DNA of 64,000 bases from Eledone cirrhosa (lineage: Eukaryota; Mollusca; Cephalopoda; Octopoda; Eledonidae). The notes under the pieces are model-generated. The model was not told the origin of the DNA, ran no database searches, and saw only the letters and a list, made by a program, of their open reading frames with translations. Below, piece after piece: positions 41,631 through 52,526 of the stretch. Within the stretch, counting starts at the first letter, position 1. The number at the start of each line of letters is the position of its first letter. Location: positions 27,574,918 to 27,638,917 of the forward strand of contig OZ024759.1 of the NCBI GenBank assembly GCA_964016885.1, read 5' to 3'. A program made the position numbers and the translations under genes.

Positions 41631-41794
41631 ACATAAACTTGCCTAATACAAAACCCAAATAGATTGTATTTATAGAAATTCTCAGATGTCAGAAATTATA
41701 CACTAATTTCTTTCTCTCCCTCTGTCTCTCTTTCTCTCTATATATATATATCACATAAACGGAGAATCAGTGGTGCGACAAATAAGATTTATTA

Positions 41795-41832
41795 GTCACC
41801 AGCAGTGGTACCCGGCGTTGCACGGGATAAAA
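41795..41832 (-). mobile_element. Helitron-like 3' terminus (candidate)
   Basis: On the minus strand CCCGTGCAACGCCGGGTACC then ACTGCTGGT is a GC hairpin followed by a CTGG-T end, which is the pattern of Helitron 3' termini (hairpin then CTRR before T). Confidence 0.55.
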
Positions 41833-41949
41833 TATTTTGGAACGCGGGCCGCCAACAGACCTAATCGTGGAAAAACTGCATGCCTCGACAATATGTAAAG
41901 AAAATAAAACGAATACTCTGATGGCTGGATAATCTTTAAGATTTTCCTC

Positions 41950-42172
41950 AATTACTGCCAATCCACCGTCCTTCAACAATAATAATAATTGTTTCTACTT
42001 TTGGCAATTGTCACAGTGAATTACTGGTACTTTATTTTATCGACTCCGTAAGGATGAAAGGCAAAGCTAACCTCGGCGAGATTTGAACTCGGAACGTAAA
42101 AGGTTGTAACTATATGGCAGCAAAGCATATTGTCCGATGCTCTATCACTTCTTCTTTCAATGAACCGCCCAC
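41950..42172 (-). repeat. SINE family A plus a 23-bp head of another
   Basis: ACTGCCAATCCACCGTCCTT is followed by ATAATAATAATTGTTTCTAC and the body to the B-box complement GGCGAGATTTGAACTCGGAA. Confidence 0.75.
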
Positions 42173-42509
42173 TATCCTGAAATTATAAGTGTCTTCAAAT
42201 TATCTTCATTATAAGTAAATAAAATATTCTATTTTGAAAGTTTCTGCCAATTGTTGATAAAGTACAGGGAATTCCCTATGAAGTTCCATGGGTGTGTCAG
42301 TTTATGTGATTGGAATATTCTATGACATTCCAATTGCCATATATCCTGTATTATAAATAAACTTTATGAATAGTGGAAGCACCTTTTTCTTAAGTACTTG
42401 TATTTACGTCTTTCAACACATGTGCGTCATATTCATCAATTCTTACGTCATACCATAGATCAATGTTTGAGTATCCCACTCAAACTGACTCAACATTTTA
42501 GAAATCTTC

Positions 42510-42860
42510 CATTATCTCTCTCTCTCCCTCCCACACACACTCTCTCTCTATCTATGTAAACTTCCCCCTTTGTATTTGTCCCCTTCTTTTGTGCCCCTGT
42601 GGCTAATAAAGAAACATATCTATCTCTTTCTTTCTCTCTCCCACACACACACACCCTCTCTCTCTATCTATCTATCTATCTCTCTCTCAACACACACACT
42701 CTCACACTTTCCCTGGAAAGAAACAATGCAGTTATTAATAAGAAGAGCTGAAATTAATGCATGCAAGATTTCACAGCACTACAATCACTATTTCATAGTC
42801 AGCCTATGAACTTTTCAGCCCCCCCCCCCCCCTCTCTCTCTCTCTCTCACAGACTCATGT
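42510..42860. repeat. (CT)n/(CACA)n microsatellites
   Basis: CTCTCT, ACACAC and TATC tracts surround short unique DNA; a C run at 42820-42831 borders the next SINE. No gene is seen. Confidence 0.7.
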
Positions 42861-43020
42861 TTACCATTCCCTTTCCAGCATATCTGAAACAGGTTCAAAG
42901 TCTGTCTTGAGCATGGAAGTTCACCAGGACAGTGCTTATCACCAGTTTCCTTGGCATGAAGCGACTGAGAGTAGAAGACTTCTCCCAGGACAGGATACCA
43001 ATCCATCACAGGGTTAAAGT
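42860..43020 (-). repeat. SINE (46.1-kb family) tail, inverted
   Basis: On the minus strand AACCCTGTGATGGATTGGTA and TCAGTCGCTTCATGCCAAGG match the tail of the SINE at 46.07-46.36 kb; the tRNA head is missing. Confidence 0.7.
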
Positions 43021-43659
43021 ATGTCTCATGCCTGAAGGTTTGTCAGGCCGTTTTTGTTTGTTCTTCTGCAACTCTGCAATGCAGTAATGTTGCTATATAT
43101 ATACTCAAGGGCTTTGTTTCAGGGGGGTACCAGGGGACAAGTCCCCTCCCCCCCGCTTTTTCAAACGTCTATATTTTATTTTTTTTATTTGATATAATAA
43201 ATTATTTTTAAGCTTATTTTTTTATATCTGAAATATATATAAAATTTAATTAGTGGAAAATTTGACTAATGTTATAGGGTCTGGGAAAGGCATCATTAGT
43301 AATTTATGCTCCTTTAAGAATCAACAAATGTTGGTTTGACCCCCCCCCCCCCGACATTTTAAAGGCAAACGAGGCCCCTATATATATTAGACCACCCGTT
43401 ATCTGCTCTTTCCAACTCTCACTATTGTGAGCAAATGAGGGCCCAGTCGATATATATTATAGTGGATAGTGAATAAAAGAATAGTGACAATGAAAAAAAA
43501 GAAGCTTGGCCAGTAAAATTAGGGATTGGTTATAGGGTGAAAAACTAGAATGTCTTGTACTTTATTTGGGGTGAGGTGAGGTTGGCTGTAAAGGAGTGGA
43601 TGAGAACTGAGTGGAAGTTCAGTCAAAGAAAAAAATATCTATATAATGTAGATATTTAT

Positions 43660-43760
43660 ATATATGAAGCAAATTATACATTAAAATAGACACTGAACAG
43701 GTTTTTACATTAAAAACGTGTTTGGTGTCTATTTTAATCAATAATTTGCTTCATGTATAA
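43660..43760. mobile_element. Palindromic MITE (hairpin)
   Basis: ATGAAGCAAATTATACATTA and AAAATAGACAC pair with GTGTCTATTTTAATC and ATAATTTGCTTCAT; the loop holds a small GTTTTTACATTAAAAAC hairpin. Confidence 0.75.
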
Positions 43761-43949
43761 TTATTATTTTTTAGCACATTAGCATTTTGTATGCATACTT
43801 GTTTTGAAAATTCTTTCAAAAAAGTATGAAACATAGCCTTTTGTACTGCTTCTTATAATAAATACTGTATTTTGAGCTGTTTTTAACTTCTGCACCTGTG
43901 TTTCTAATTACTTATGTTGTCTTAGTAAAAAATGATACCTATTTCATAT

Positions 43950-44225
43950 ATATATATCAATGATATTAAATAAATGGAAACTATATTTATAAAACCATAT
44001 TTATTCTATTATATATATTTCAAGGGTACCAAAACTTTGGTACGTTCTCATCAGATAAAATACAAAGTTTGTTTTATAAATATTGGCATATCCTGGAAGA
44101 TAATCTTAATGGTTCAAGTTTTTCCTGGATAGTCAAAGTTTGGTACCCTTGAAATATATATAATAGAATAAATATGGCTTTATAAGTATAGTTTCCATTT
44201 ATTTAATATCATTGATATTATACTC
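43950..44225. mobile_element. Long inverted-repeat element, copy 1
   Basis: Arms of about 90 bp: ATATCAATGATATTAAATAA and GGAAACTATATTTATAAAAC on the left pair with TTATAAGTATAGTTTCCATT and TTAATATCATTGATAT on the right. The arms end near GGGTACCAAAACTTTGG. A shorter relative lies at 62745-62855. Confidence 0.8.
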
Positions 44226-44338
44226 CAGAAAATCTGTCGAGTGCTTCAAATCAGTTATAAACATATATATTTGTTGAATTACCAACAAATTAAATATCCC
44301 TTTTGCTTATAAGATCTTCGATATTACATCCTACCAGT

Positions 44339-44800
44339 TGTGTGATATGGTCTTGACTGTGTTAATTGGACGATAAGGTTACTTCAGAAGCTCTCTACAT
44401 TCCAGAACCACATCATGAGACTTATGATTGGCAAACGGCTCAGCGAGTGTATCTGTATCAGTGAGCTGCTCAACAGAACCAAACTTAGACCAATTACATC
44501 AATTGTCAAGTCAAGAGTACTCAAACTCTACGGCCATATAAAAAGATCAACTCGTGGTGTGAGTAGGTTATGCCTGGAAGGAAGGTTGGCTGGAAAGAGA
44601 AGGAAGGTTGGCTGGAAAGAGAAGCAGAGGCCGGCAGCCAAAACGATGGCTTGACAATGTCAACTTATGGATTAGACTTGATCTTTGCTCTTTGAACTCT
44701 GCTGCTGGTGATCGAACTTTGTGGAGAGAGATATCTTATATTGATGCGGAGTCTTCAACTGGCGGAGTTTAGCGTCACAAAAGAGAGGTCTCTCTGGAAA
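44339..44800 (+). pseudogene. LINE RT C-terminal remnant (second family)
   Basis: Plus frames read RLMIGKRLSECICISELLNR and IVKSRVLKLYGHIKRSTRGV, then in another frame RWLDNVN-like and LWREISY segments. This pattern is the usual C-terminus of an endonuclease-type LINE protein. Frameshifts separate the pieces. Confidence 0.6.
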
Positions 44801-44959
44801 TACGGTGGGGGTGGAGGGTCACTGAGGGTATTACGTAGTTGCTAAAGGGAGAGGAGTCCCAAAAGTTTCAGAACCTCTGCTTAAAAATAAAATGAAAGTG
44901 ATAAAAACAGAATTTCTAGGGAACAGAAATGAAAGGATGTTGTATTATTTTTATTCCAT

Positions 44960-45107
44960 GCTTTCTAGCATAGTTACGTCCCTTTACGGTCTGAGTTCAA
45001 ATCCCGCCAAGGTTAACTTTGCCTTTCATCCATACGGGGTCGATAAAATAAAGTACCAGTAATGTACTGGGTTATTGCTGGCCTTGTGCCAAAAGTAGAA
45101 ACAATTA
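44960..45107 (+). repeat. SINE family A, head-truncated
   Basis: TTCTAGCATAGTTACGTCCC, GAGTTCAAATCCCGCCAAGG and AGTAGAAACAATTATT. Confidence 0.8.
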
Positions 45108-45444
45108 TTTTTATTCAAGCCACCTAACATTCTTCCTCCTCGTGTTTATATATTTATATTCAACACAGTAGATATTGCAGAAAATGAAAGTATTCATCTG
45201 CCTCCTTCGCCTCCAATTTACCAAATTACAACCATATAAAGATTGGAATGTGATTCACAATGATGCTTTGTTTCTACTTTAGATCCTTCTCTCTCTCTTT
45301 CTTTATTAACCCCTTTTGATACCAACCGCCCTGCCCCGCTTCTGGTTCTATGACAAAAACAAAAAAACAAAATAAAACAAACAAAAAAAAAAAAAAAACG
45401 ACACCTGTTTTAGAGGGTTTCTTTTTAAATTAGAACTTTCCAAC

Positions 45445-45618
45445 ATTATTATTGGTAGAGGGTCGGACGCCATGCTTTGTAGCATAGAGTTACGGTCCTT
45501 TACAGTCTGAGTTCAAATCCCGCCGAGGTTAACTTTGCTTTTCATCCTTACGGGGTCGATAAAATAAAATACCAGTAATATAGCTGGCCTTGTGCCAAAA
45601 GTAGAAACAATTATTTTA
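45445..45618 (+). repeat. SINE family A
   Basis: TTGGTAGAGGGTCGGACGCC, CTGAGTTCAAATCCCGCCGA, (ATT)-type end. The CACTGGG segment is deleted. Confidence 0.8.
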
Positions 45619-45942
45619 TACAAGAACATTTTGTTATGTTAGAAATACCATCTTAATGAAATAATTAATAATTTCATTAAGAGTGTGGTCACAAAAGAGT
45701 TAACATGTCTCTAATCTCCTCATGTCTCTCTCTCCATCTTGCTCTTGTCTCATATGGAATTCCTCAAGTATTACTTACAATTGTTTGTAAGCTTCACAAG
45801 TTTGTCTTAGTACCATTGCATATTGCTCTATGGTGCCTCATTTACTCTGATCATAATGCACATCATCAAGCCACTTCTCAGTATTTCTACTTCTTTTTCA
45901 TACCATAGTTGGTTGATATAGTTTATTTTTAAAAAATAACTT

Positions 45943-46000
45943 TAAATATTTGGAAGCCCAACAATGCGTGCAAGATTATTGTAGGGCTTCCAAATATTTA
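45943..46000. other. Perfect 17-bp-stem hairpin
   Basis: TAAATATTTGGAAGCCC at 45943-45959 pairs exactly with GGGCTTCCAAATATTTA at 45984-46000; the loop is 24 nt. Confidence 0.8.
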
Positions 46001-46069
46001 AATTTATTTAAATTTGCATTTCTTATTCTCACAATGCAAACTACAAACACTTTTTTTATTTTAGACATG

Positions 46070-46385
46070 TCTGTGTGAAGGCACATCGCCTAGTGGTTAG
46101 GATTTTGAACTTACAATCATAATGTCGTGGGTTCGATTCCTGGACTGGGTTGTGTGTTGTGCTCCTGAACAAAACACTTCATTTCATGTTGCTGGAATTG
46201 AGTACCAATAATAACTAGGGGTTCAACCCTGTGATGGACTCCTGTCCAGTAAGGGGTCATTTACTCGCAGTCGCTTAATGCGATAGAAACCGGGATAAGA
46301 CCTAGTCCGACAAACCTCTGGGCTCGAGACAGACTTTCGACTTTGTTATATTTGGTCCAGGTATGAATAAACTGAAACTGCTAGG
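46070..46385 (+). repeat. tRNA-headed SINE (third family)
   Basis: GGCACATCGCCTAGTGGTTA and GTCGTGGGTTCGATTCCTGG are strong A and B boxes. The body includes CCCTGTGATGGACTCCTGTC and CTCGCAGTCGCTTAATGCGA. It differs from families A and B in the body. Confidence 0.8.
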
Positions 46386-46599
46386 TGTGTGTCATGGTCG
46401 GTTTATACCTTCCTTTATACCCACAAGCCACATATATATTAAAACAGTACCAAGACAGGAGTGACAACAACAAATCAGAGTCATCCTCTATGCATGGGAA
46501 GGAATACAATAGGTAGCGGGTATAACACCCCCACCCCACCCCCAGCCCCGACTGTGACACCTGTCAGTTTCCATTTGGTCATAGCTGACACAAATATAA

Positions 46600-48725
46600 A
46601 ATAGTCTAAATACCTACATGTCTTTATAGTGTGTAATGTGTTTATATTTGATTATTTTTTACCTGGGAGTGAAGGGCCCCTTGTTGTCACAACACCTTTC
46701 TAGGAGAAGGAACTCTGAAAAAAAACCTGCGGCTTTGGAAGCATCTGATGATGTTGACCAGTTCTCCTTTTCGGGTAGTGTTTTTGATGCTCAGAGAGTG
46801 GGATTGGTCACGTGCAAGGCTTTTCCCCACTTAAAAAACCTTCAAAGCACAGGCATCGCTTGTTCAGGATCTGTTACAGGTTCGTGTGGTTGGCCGTAGC
46901 CTAAAAGTGCACCAAACTCTATGATGACAGATGATAACCTTGAAGTCAATGACAGTAAGGGCTCTGGAACTTATTGTGAAGGGGTCTGGCCTGGCAGGTG
47001 TCCCATGCACCGCAGTGTGGGCCCGGTCATCATCCTACAACTGCAAGGAGGTTCAAACCTCTGAATATTGGATGTTGGAATGTAAGAACTTTACTGGATT
47101 CCCAGTCCAGTAAAACTCACTCTGAAAGATCTGCTTTGGTGTCGAAGGAACTCGATCGCTCTAGCATGGACATCGTTGCTCTTTCAGAAATGAGATTGGC
47201 AGGTGAGGGTGAATTCACAGAACAGAAGGGAGGATATAGCTTCTATTGGAGTGGAGCAGAGGGTTGTAGGAGAGAGGCAGGGGTCGCATTTGCAGTCAGG
47301 AATGGAATTATCTCAAAGCTGGCAAATCTTCCTTGTGGATTCAATGATCGGATAATGTCCATGAGAGTCCCTCTGATTCAAAACTGCGTTGTGACTCTGG
47401 TCAGTGTGTACGCTCCTACTATGTGTGCTAGTGATGATGAAAAACTAAGTTTCTACATGTCTTTGAGAGAGGTCATCCATGGTATACCTTATGCAGACAA
47501 GATTGTCATTCTTGGTGATTTTAATGCATGTGTTGGTAATGACTGGGAAGCTTGGAGTGTGATGGGCAAGCATGGAGTAGGTAAGTGCAATAACAATGGC
47601 CTACTTCTGTTGGGAACACGCTCTTTCAGCAGAAAGACAAATATAAGACAACTTGGATGCATCCAAGTTCCAGGGCCCTTATTGACTTCGTTTTAATGAG
47701 AAAACGTGATATCAGGGATATCACATTGGTTCGTGTATTGCGAGGCGCGGAATGTTGGACTGATCATCGTCTGGTACGCGCCAAGTTTCAATTTGTTGTG
47801 AAGCCCAAAGTAAGGGGGGAAAGTTGCACTTCCAAAACAACTAAACGTGGCGTGTTGTGAAAACAGAGAAAGTCAGAGCTGAGCTGTCGGGGTCCCTTGA
47901 ATCCATGGAATGTGAAAACAGTTGGGAATCATTGAAGAAACCCATCTATGATGTTAGTGCTAGAGTTTTGGGTCATACCAATAAAAAGCATAAAGACTGG
48001 TTCGATGAAAATGATGCAGTGATCCAGACCTTGCTTGAAGAGAAACAAAAAGTGCTGACATCATTGTTGTGTGAGACACGTTCTGACAGGAGTGACCGGA
48101 CCTTCAGGCAGATCAAGGCACGTGTGCAACATCGATTGAGAGCCATGCAGGATACCTGGTGGAGCCAAAAGGCTGATGAAATCCAGAAGGCCTCAGATAG
48201 ACATGATACAAAGCTCCTATACAGTCTGCTCAGGGAGGTGTATGGTCCAACCAGTTCACAAATATCACCACTTCGCTCCGGGGACGGCAAGGAATTGCTC
48301 AGAGATCCGAAGGAAATCCTGATCAAGTGGCATGACCATTTTGATGAGCTTCTCAACAGACCATCAGAAATTGATGATGAATTCATCCGGTCGATTCCAT
48401 CCAGACCTACAAAGCAGGCAATGGCTGATCCTCCTTCATTTGATGAGGTGGCGAAGGCCATTGCCAAATTAAACAGTGGCAAGTCACCTGGAATGGATGG
48501 ACTGAGTGCCGAGATTTTCAAGTGTGTTGCGATAACTTCTTAAACCGCCTCACTGATCTCTTTGTGAATGTTTGGAATGAAGATGTGCCACAGGATTGGA
48601 AAGATGCATTGATGGTGGTACTTTACAAAGGAAAGCGAGCCAAAGATGACAGTGGCAACTACCGAGATAGTGGCTGCTATCTGTGGCTGGGAAGATCTTG
48701 TGAAGGATATTGTTGGACAGATTGA
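46600..48725 (+). pseudogene. Decayed CFDP2-type LINE (endonuclease to start of RT)
   Basis: The endonuclease frame (46998-47640) reads LNIGCWNVRTLLDS, ALSEMRLAGEGEF, REAGVAFAVRNGI, VSVYAPTM and ILGDFNACVG. A frameshift leads to ALIDFVLMRKRDI and CWTDHRLVRAKF (47660-47850). Another leads to a linker (47857-48540) with HKDWFDENDAVI and LNSGKSPGMDGLSAEIFK, the start of the RT domain. A third frame gives VPQDWKDALMVVLYKGK and NYRDSGCYL, then the homology ends at 48.7 kb. The organisation matches the LINE family often annotated as craniofacial development protein 2-like. At least three frameshifts and loss of the RT core make it dead. Upstream, 46640-46930 reads as a Ser/Ala-rich open segment, probably its 5' region. 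Confidence 0.85.
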
Positions 48726-49120
48726 TACACACACAATTTTGCATTTACGTGCATTTGTGTGTATGTATGTACATGTGTGTGTGTACACACCAGTAACTAT
48801 AGACGAAGTCAGGTGCGGTTGTAACATATTCAAACCTAACGGCACCCATCCCATCTCCAGATATGAATACAAAGAAGAGAGAGAATCAACCTCAGTACAG
48901 GACTGGTACTTTTCTTCTCTCTCTCTTTTTCATGGACATGGCAAAAAATTAAAGCTAAAGTTAACATCGATCAATTCGCCGCACATTTCATTTTTATAAA
49001 TTGTATTAAATAAAGAAAATCATATATGGTTTGTTTTAAAAAATAATTTCAATTTATAATAAATAACATACATAGTTCATGTTACTGTTCTGACAATGTT
49101 TAAAAAGAAAAAAGAAAATC
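48725..49120. other. 3' flank of the SOCS gene
   Basis: Holds a short TGTGTGTACA tract, a CCTCAGTACAGGACTGGTAC phrase related to SINE bodies, and AT-rich DNA. No canonical polyadenylation signal for the minus-strand SOCS gene is evident within about 100 bp of its stop. Confidence 0.5.
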
Positions 49121-49122
49121 AT

Positions 49123-50070
49123 TTACATCACGAATGGATAATTTTTTAAGAAGTCCACTAGAAATGTTGGCAAACCTAACGAATCTCTCCAATCTTCCTT
49201 TAACGATACTTCCAAAGTTCGATTTTGTTCCATTGATCGGTTATTTACAGATAGACGACATAAATGTGCCAAAGAAGGAACCGAATGTAATTTCGCTGAG
49301 GTAAGTTCCGAAGATTTATATCTCTTGTTGTTACAGTCGACCCAAACACATCGGTGACCGTTATTCAACAGGCATGGGTCCCGCCGGTTAGAATAAAATT
49401 GTACAAGGTCTATTATACTTTTGAAATGTGGCATTTGCTTTTGTAACTTTGCATCGCAGTCTAAATGAAAATGTCCTTTATTGTATGCGATCCTGACGCT
49501 TGTAACTCCTTGTAGTGAACTGATGCTTAACGAATATAAAAATTTAGAACTGGAACTATACCGTACAAGAAATGTACCATGTTTAGAATTACAAAGTAAA
49601 GATTTCGCATCTGCGTTACTGATTCCTCCGTAAAACCATTTACCGTAATGTAAACACTGTAAGTTGTAAGAAAGAATCTGGTAATCGCTAAAGTTTTCTG
49701 TTATTTGCGAGGGTGACAAAGATGCTGGCACTTCAGATGTCGAACTTGTTTGGAGATAGCCTGAAGATTGATTACCACCACTACTACTACCTCTACTACC
49801 ATTACTATTATTATTGGTATTAATAATATTATTATTACTATCATTGGTAATATTATTATTAATAGTAATGTTATTGGTAATACTAATGGTATTTGTAGTA
49901 GAGGTATCCCTGGTGGGGTTACATATTTCAGTTTTTGTAACTTCGAAGTCACTTTCACCTTGGTCGTTGTAATCCAGCTTGGAAGTAGAATTAATATCTA
50001 ATTTTTTCGTTTTTTTGACACAATATACAATTTTTGTATTCGGTTTTAAGTAAGGAAAACACGGAGGCAT
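49123..50070 (-). CDS. SOCS2/CISH-like suppressor of cytokine signalling
   Basis: A single open frame of 315 codons from ATG at 50070 (G at -3); codons upstream stay open to a GTG but contain no ATG, so an upstream exon is not excluded. Residues about 145-235 form an SH2 domain: WFYGGISNADAKSLL, then GTFLVRYSSSSKFLYSLSIS with the phosphotyrosine-binding Arg in FLVR, then GHFHLDC. The C-terminus is a SOCS box: SLAHLCRLSVNN and LPTFLVDFLKNYPFVM, which in the family binds Elongin B/C and Cullin 5. SOCS2/CISH proteins bind activated cytokine or growth factor receptors and target partners for ubiquitination. The N-terminal third is long and rich in Thr, Asn, Ser and Ile from ATT/AAT triplets. The YPF ending is closer to CISH than SOCS2. 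Confidence 0.9.
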   Translation of the reverse strand: MPPCFPYLKPNTKIVYCVKKTKKLDINSTSKLDYNDQGESDFEVTKTEICNPTRDTSTTNTISITNNITINNNITNDSNNNIINTNNNSNGSRGSSSGGNQSSGYLQTSSTSEVPASLSPSQITENFSDYQILSYNLQCLHYGKWFYGGISNADAKSLLCNSKHGTFLVRYSSSSKFLYSLSISSLQGVTSVRIAYNKGHFHLDCDAKLQKQMPHFKSIIDLVQFYSNRRDPCLLNNGHRCVWVDCNNKRYKSSELTSAKLHSVPSLAHLCRLSVNNRSMEQNRTLEVSLKEDWRDSLGLPTFLVDFLKNYPFVM

Positions 50071-50112
50071 GACTGCACCAACGGTGTAATTGATGGATAT
50101 AGTTTCAAACAC

Positions 50113-50790
50113 ATGTTGCTCGACAGTTTAAATAACATTACGTAAATTCTGTTTCAAGGAAAATGCTGCTTTCCGAGAAAATATTTGAGTTATTGTGAAA
50201 GAGACTGCTGATGTGCAAGAGGATGTGTATGAGTGTATGAAAGAGAGTGTAGGTGTGAGAGAGAGAGAAAGAGAGTGGTATATTTGAGTGTATGTGAGAG
50301 AGAGTGCTTATGTGTGAGAGGATGTGTATGAGTGTATGAAAGAGAGTGGTATATTTGAGTGTATGTGAGAGGGAGTGCTTATGTGTGTAGAGGGAGTGCT
50401 TATGTGTGAGAGGGTGTGTATGAGTGTATGAAAGAGAGTGTGATGTGTGTGTGCGGGAGTTTATAGCAGTTATCAGTAAGTTTAATTTCTATTTTCGTTT
50501 TCTAAAAATTTGGGTGCTCAGAATCTATAAAAAAAACCATCACTGCTTCTATGAAACGAAATTGAAAATGATATGATATCGACCTTTTCAAATAAAAATT
50601 CTCCAACTTAATTTTACTAAGAACGATGTGGTAAGTTATTATTTTCTTGATTAATTAATTGTAATAAAGTGTAGTTTATTAGAAAAACGGTCACGGATGG
50701 AAAGAATGAAAGGAAATAGAAATAATAAAAAAGAGACTTTACTGAGATATTTTAATATGAAATTTTCAAACTTCTTTATTTACATGGAAA
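50113..50790. repeat. Upstream flank of SOCS gene with GAGAGTG/TGTGTATGAGTG minisatellite
   Basis: At 50205-50455 a ~60-bp imperfect unit with GTGTATGAGTGTATGAAAGA recurs four times. The remainder is unique AT-rich DNA; no clear TATA box was identified. Confidence 0.7.
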
Positions 50791-50894
50791 ATTGGAAAAT
50801 TATATTATACGTTTTGTTCGTCAGGCCGTAGAGGGCAAACTGTCCAAATATCGGCTGCTCTCGGATAGGTTTGTGGTAGAGCCTGTAGCAGGTG

Positions 50895-51180
50895 CGACCT
50901 CTGGTGTTCTTGGGTCCTCCGGACTACGTCCCTGTTCACTGCCATCGGAGCGGGAGTTGGCTGCCCCGTCCTCACCCCAGCGCAGGTGAGACTCCTAGAT
51001 TTTTCTTGGGTCCCCTGGACTACGTCCCTGTTCACTGCTATCGGAGCGGGAGTTGGCTGCCCCACCCTCACCCCAGCGCAGGTGAGACTCCTAGATTTTT
51101 CTTGGGTCCCCTGGACTACGTCCCTGTTCACTGCTATCGGAGCGGGAGTTGGGTTGGCTGTCCCGCAGGTGCGGGCCACA
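50895..51180 (+). repeat. 96-bp GC-rich tandem repeat, three units
   Basis: GGACTACGTCCCTGTTCACT and ATCGGAGCGGGAGTTGGCTG recur with 96-bp spacing (50952, 51048, 51144). Because 96 is divisible by 3, frames on both strands stay open; no domain is recognised. Confidence 0.85.
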
Positions 51181-51189
51181 TAAAGTGAA

Positions 51190-51365
51190 CTGAGGGTCGT
51201 AGGGGCAGAGTTCTCAAACACTTCTTCCAACGGGTCCTATCAGAAGCAACTGTCTCCTATTGATCGGGCTAGAACCCAAAAGCTAGAACAACCAAGCTCT
51301 GGTTCTACTCCTGGGTCTCCTACCAGTTGGTTTTGCCCATAAAATCTGTCCAGCGATTCTTTCCT
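51190..51365 (+). repeat. Interspersed repeat shared with 23.6 kb
   Basis: TCAAACACTTCTTCCAACGG to CATAAAATCTGTCCAGCGAT. Confidence 0.6.
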
Positions 51366-51384
51366 GAAACATTCCTGAGACATT

Positions 51385-51636
51385 CATGCACACACACATT
51401 CGCACATGTACATGCACGCACACACATGCATACACATACAAACAAACAAACATACACACGCACCTATACATATACATAAACTTTTATAGATATATAGACA
51501 CACACACATTCATGCACACACACATCCATATACATTCACATTCATGTATTTATACACACACATTTGTGCATATACACACACATACATATTCGTACACATT
51601 TATGTATATACACACACACATGTATGCGTGCACATG

Positions 51637-51668
<32 letters not shown>

Positions 51669-51720
51669 TTAGAAACACACAGATAGATGCGGACACACAC
51701 ATATACATGAATGCATCCAC
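51385..51720 (+). repeat. CACA/TATACA microsatellite
   Basis: Alternating (CA), (TA) and CATACA runs; frames rich in Thr/His/Tyr/Ile are artefacts. Confidence 0.85.
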
Positions 51721-51822
51721 ACCCAATCGTGAGTTAAGGGTGCCAACCTCACCGATGTTGCTCAATGAATGACTGGGACAGACCAATCCGGTTGAACCAG
51801 ACTGAACCAGTATCAGAGTTAA

Positions 51823-51927
51823 AATTACATTATGAAGAGAGAAGAAACATTTAGATATAATTAGTAATAAAATGTATACATTTTATTACTAATTATATCT
51901 AAATGTTTCTTCTCTCTTCATAATGTA

Positions 51928-51930
<3 letters not shown>
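51823..51930. mobile_element. Perfect 108-bp palindrome
   Basis: The left 54 bases from AATTACATTATGAAGAGAGA to AATAAAATGTA are the exact reverse complement of the right 54, with no loop (centre TGTATACA). A (TA)n tract follows. It is a fully palindromic MITE or a very recent inverted duplication. Confidence 0.9.
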
Positions 51931-51965
<35 letters not shown>

Positions 51966-52006
51966 TGCATGCATACATACATCCATATACATGCACACTC
52001 ACATAT

Positions 52007-52047
<41 letters not shown>

Positions 52048-52280
52048 TGCATATACTTACACATATATATATATTCACATACACAAATATACATACATAC
52101 ACATACACACATATGCATATGCACACACACACATGCATATACATGCACACATATATACACATGCATGCATACACACACATATGCATGCATATACACATAC
52201 ACACATTCACATACATATATATATACACATGCACACATATATATATATATACACACACACACATACATACATACATACAA
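51931..52280 (+). repeat. TA/CATACA microsatellite
   Basis: 350 bp of (TA), (CA) and CATGCATACA. No gene. Confidence 0.85.
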
Positions 52281-52485
52281 GGGTAATGAGCCCCTTCAGT
52301 GATGAATGACCATGGGATTTACACCTAGAAAGTTCCCCTTCGAGGCACAAGTCTGGGCAAGGTTATTTGTGGGAGACCAGCAGTCACCCATGCATACCAG
52401 TCTCCCCTCTCCATGCCACCGATGTTGTCTAAGGGAAAGACAATGGCTGATACAGCATGACACCAGAGATGTTGCAACATATATA
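52281..52485 (-). repeat. Interspersed repeat (GATGTTGTCTAAGGGAAAGACAAT family)
   Basis: AGGGTAATGAGCCCCTTCAG to CAGCATGACACCAGAGATGT. Shorter pieces of the same repeat recur at 54790-54850 and 54945-55010. Orientation is uncertain. Confidence 0.6.
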
Positions 52486-52526
52486 TATACATATATATAT
52501 ATAGACTATATATATGTTAGACTATA

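Noticed and set aside
47973..48521. 182-codon minus-strand frame
   Set aside because: It lies opposite the coding strand of the decayed LINE and has no domain.
50805..51230. Open frames on both strands across the 96-bp repeat
   Set aside because: The repeat length is a multiple of 3, so frames persist by arithmetic; the two strands encode unrelated repeats and no known motif is present.
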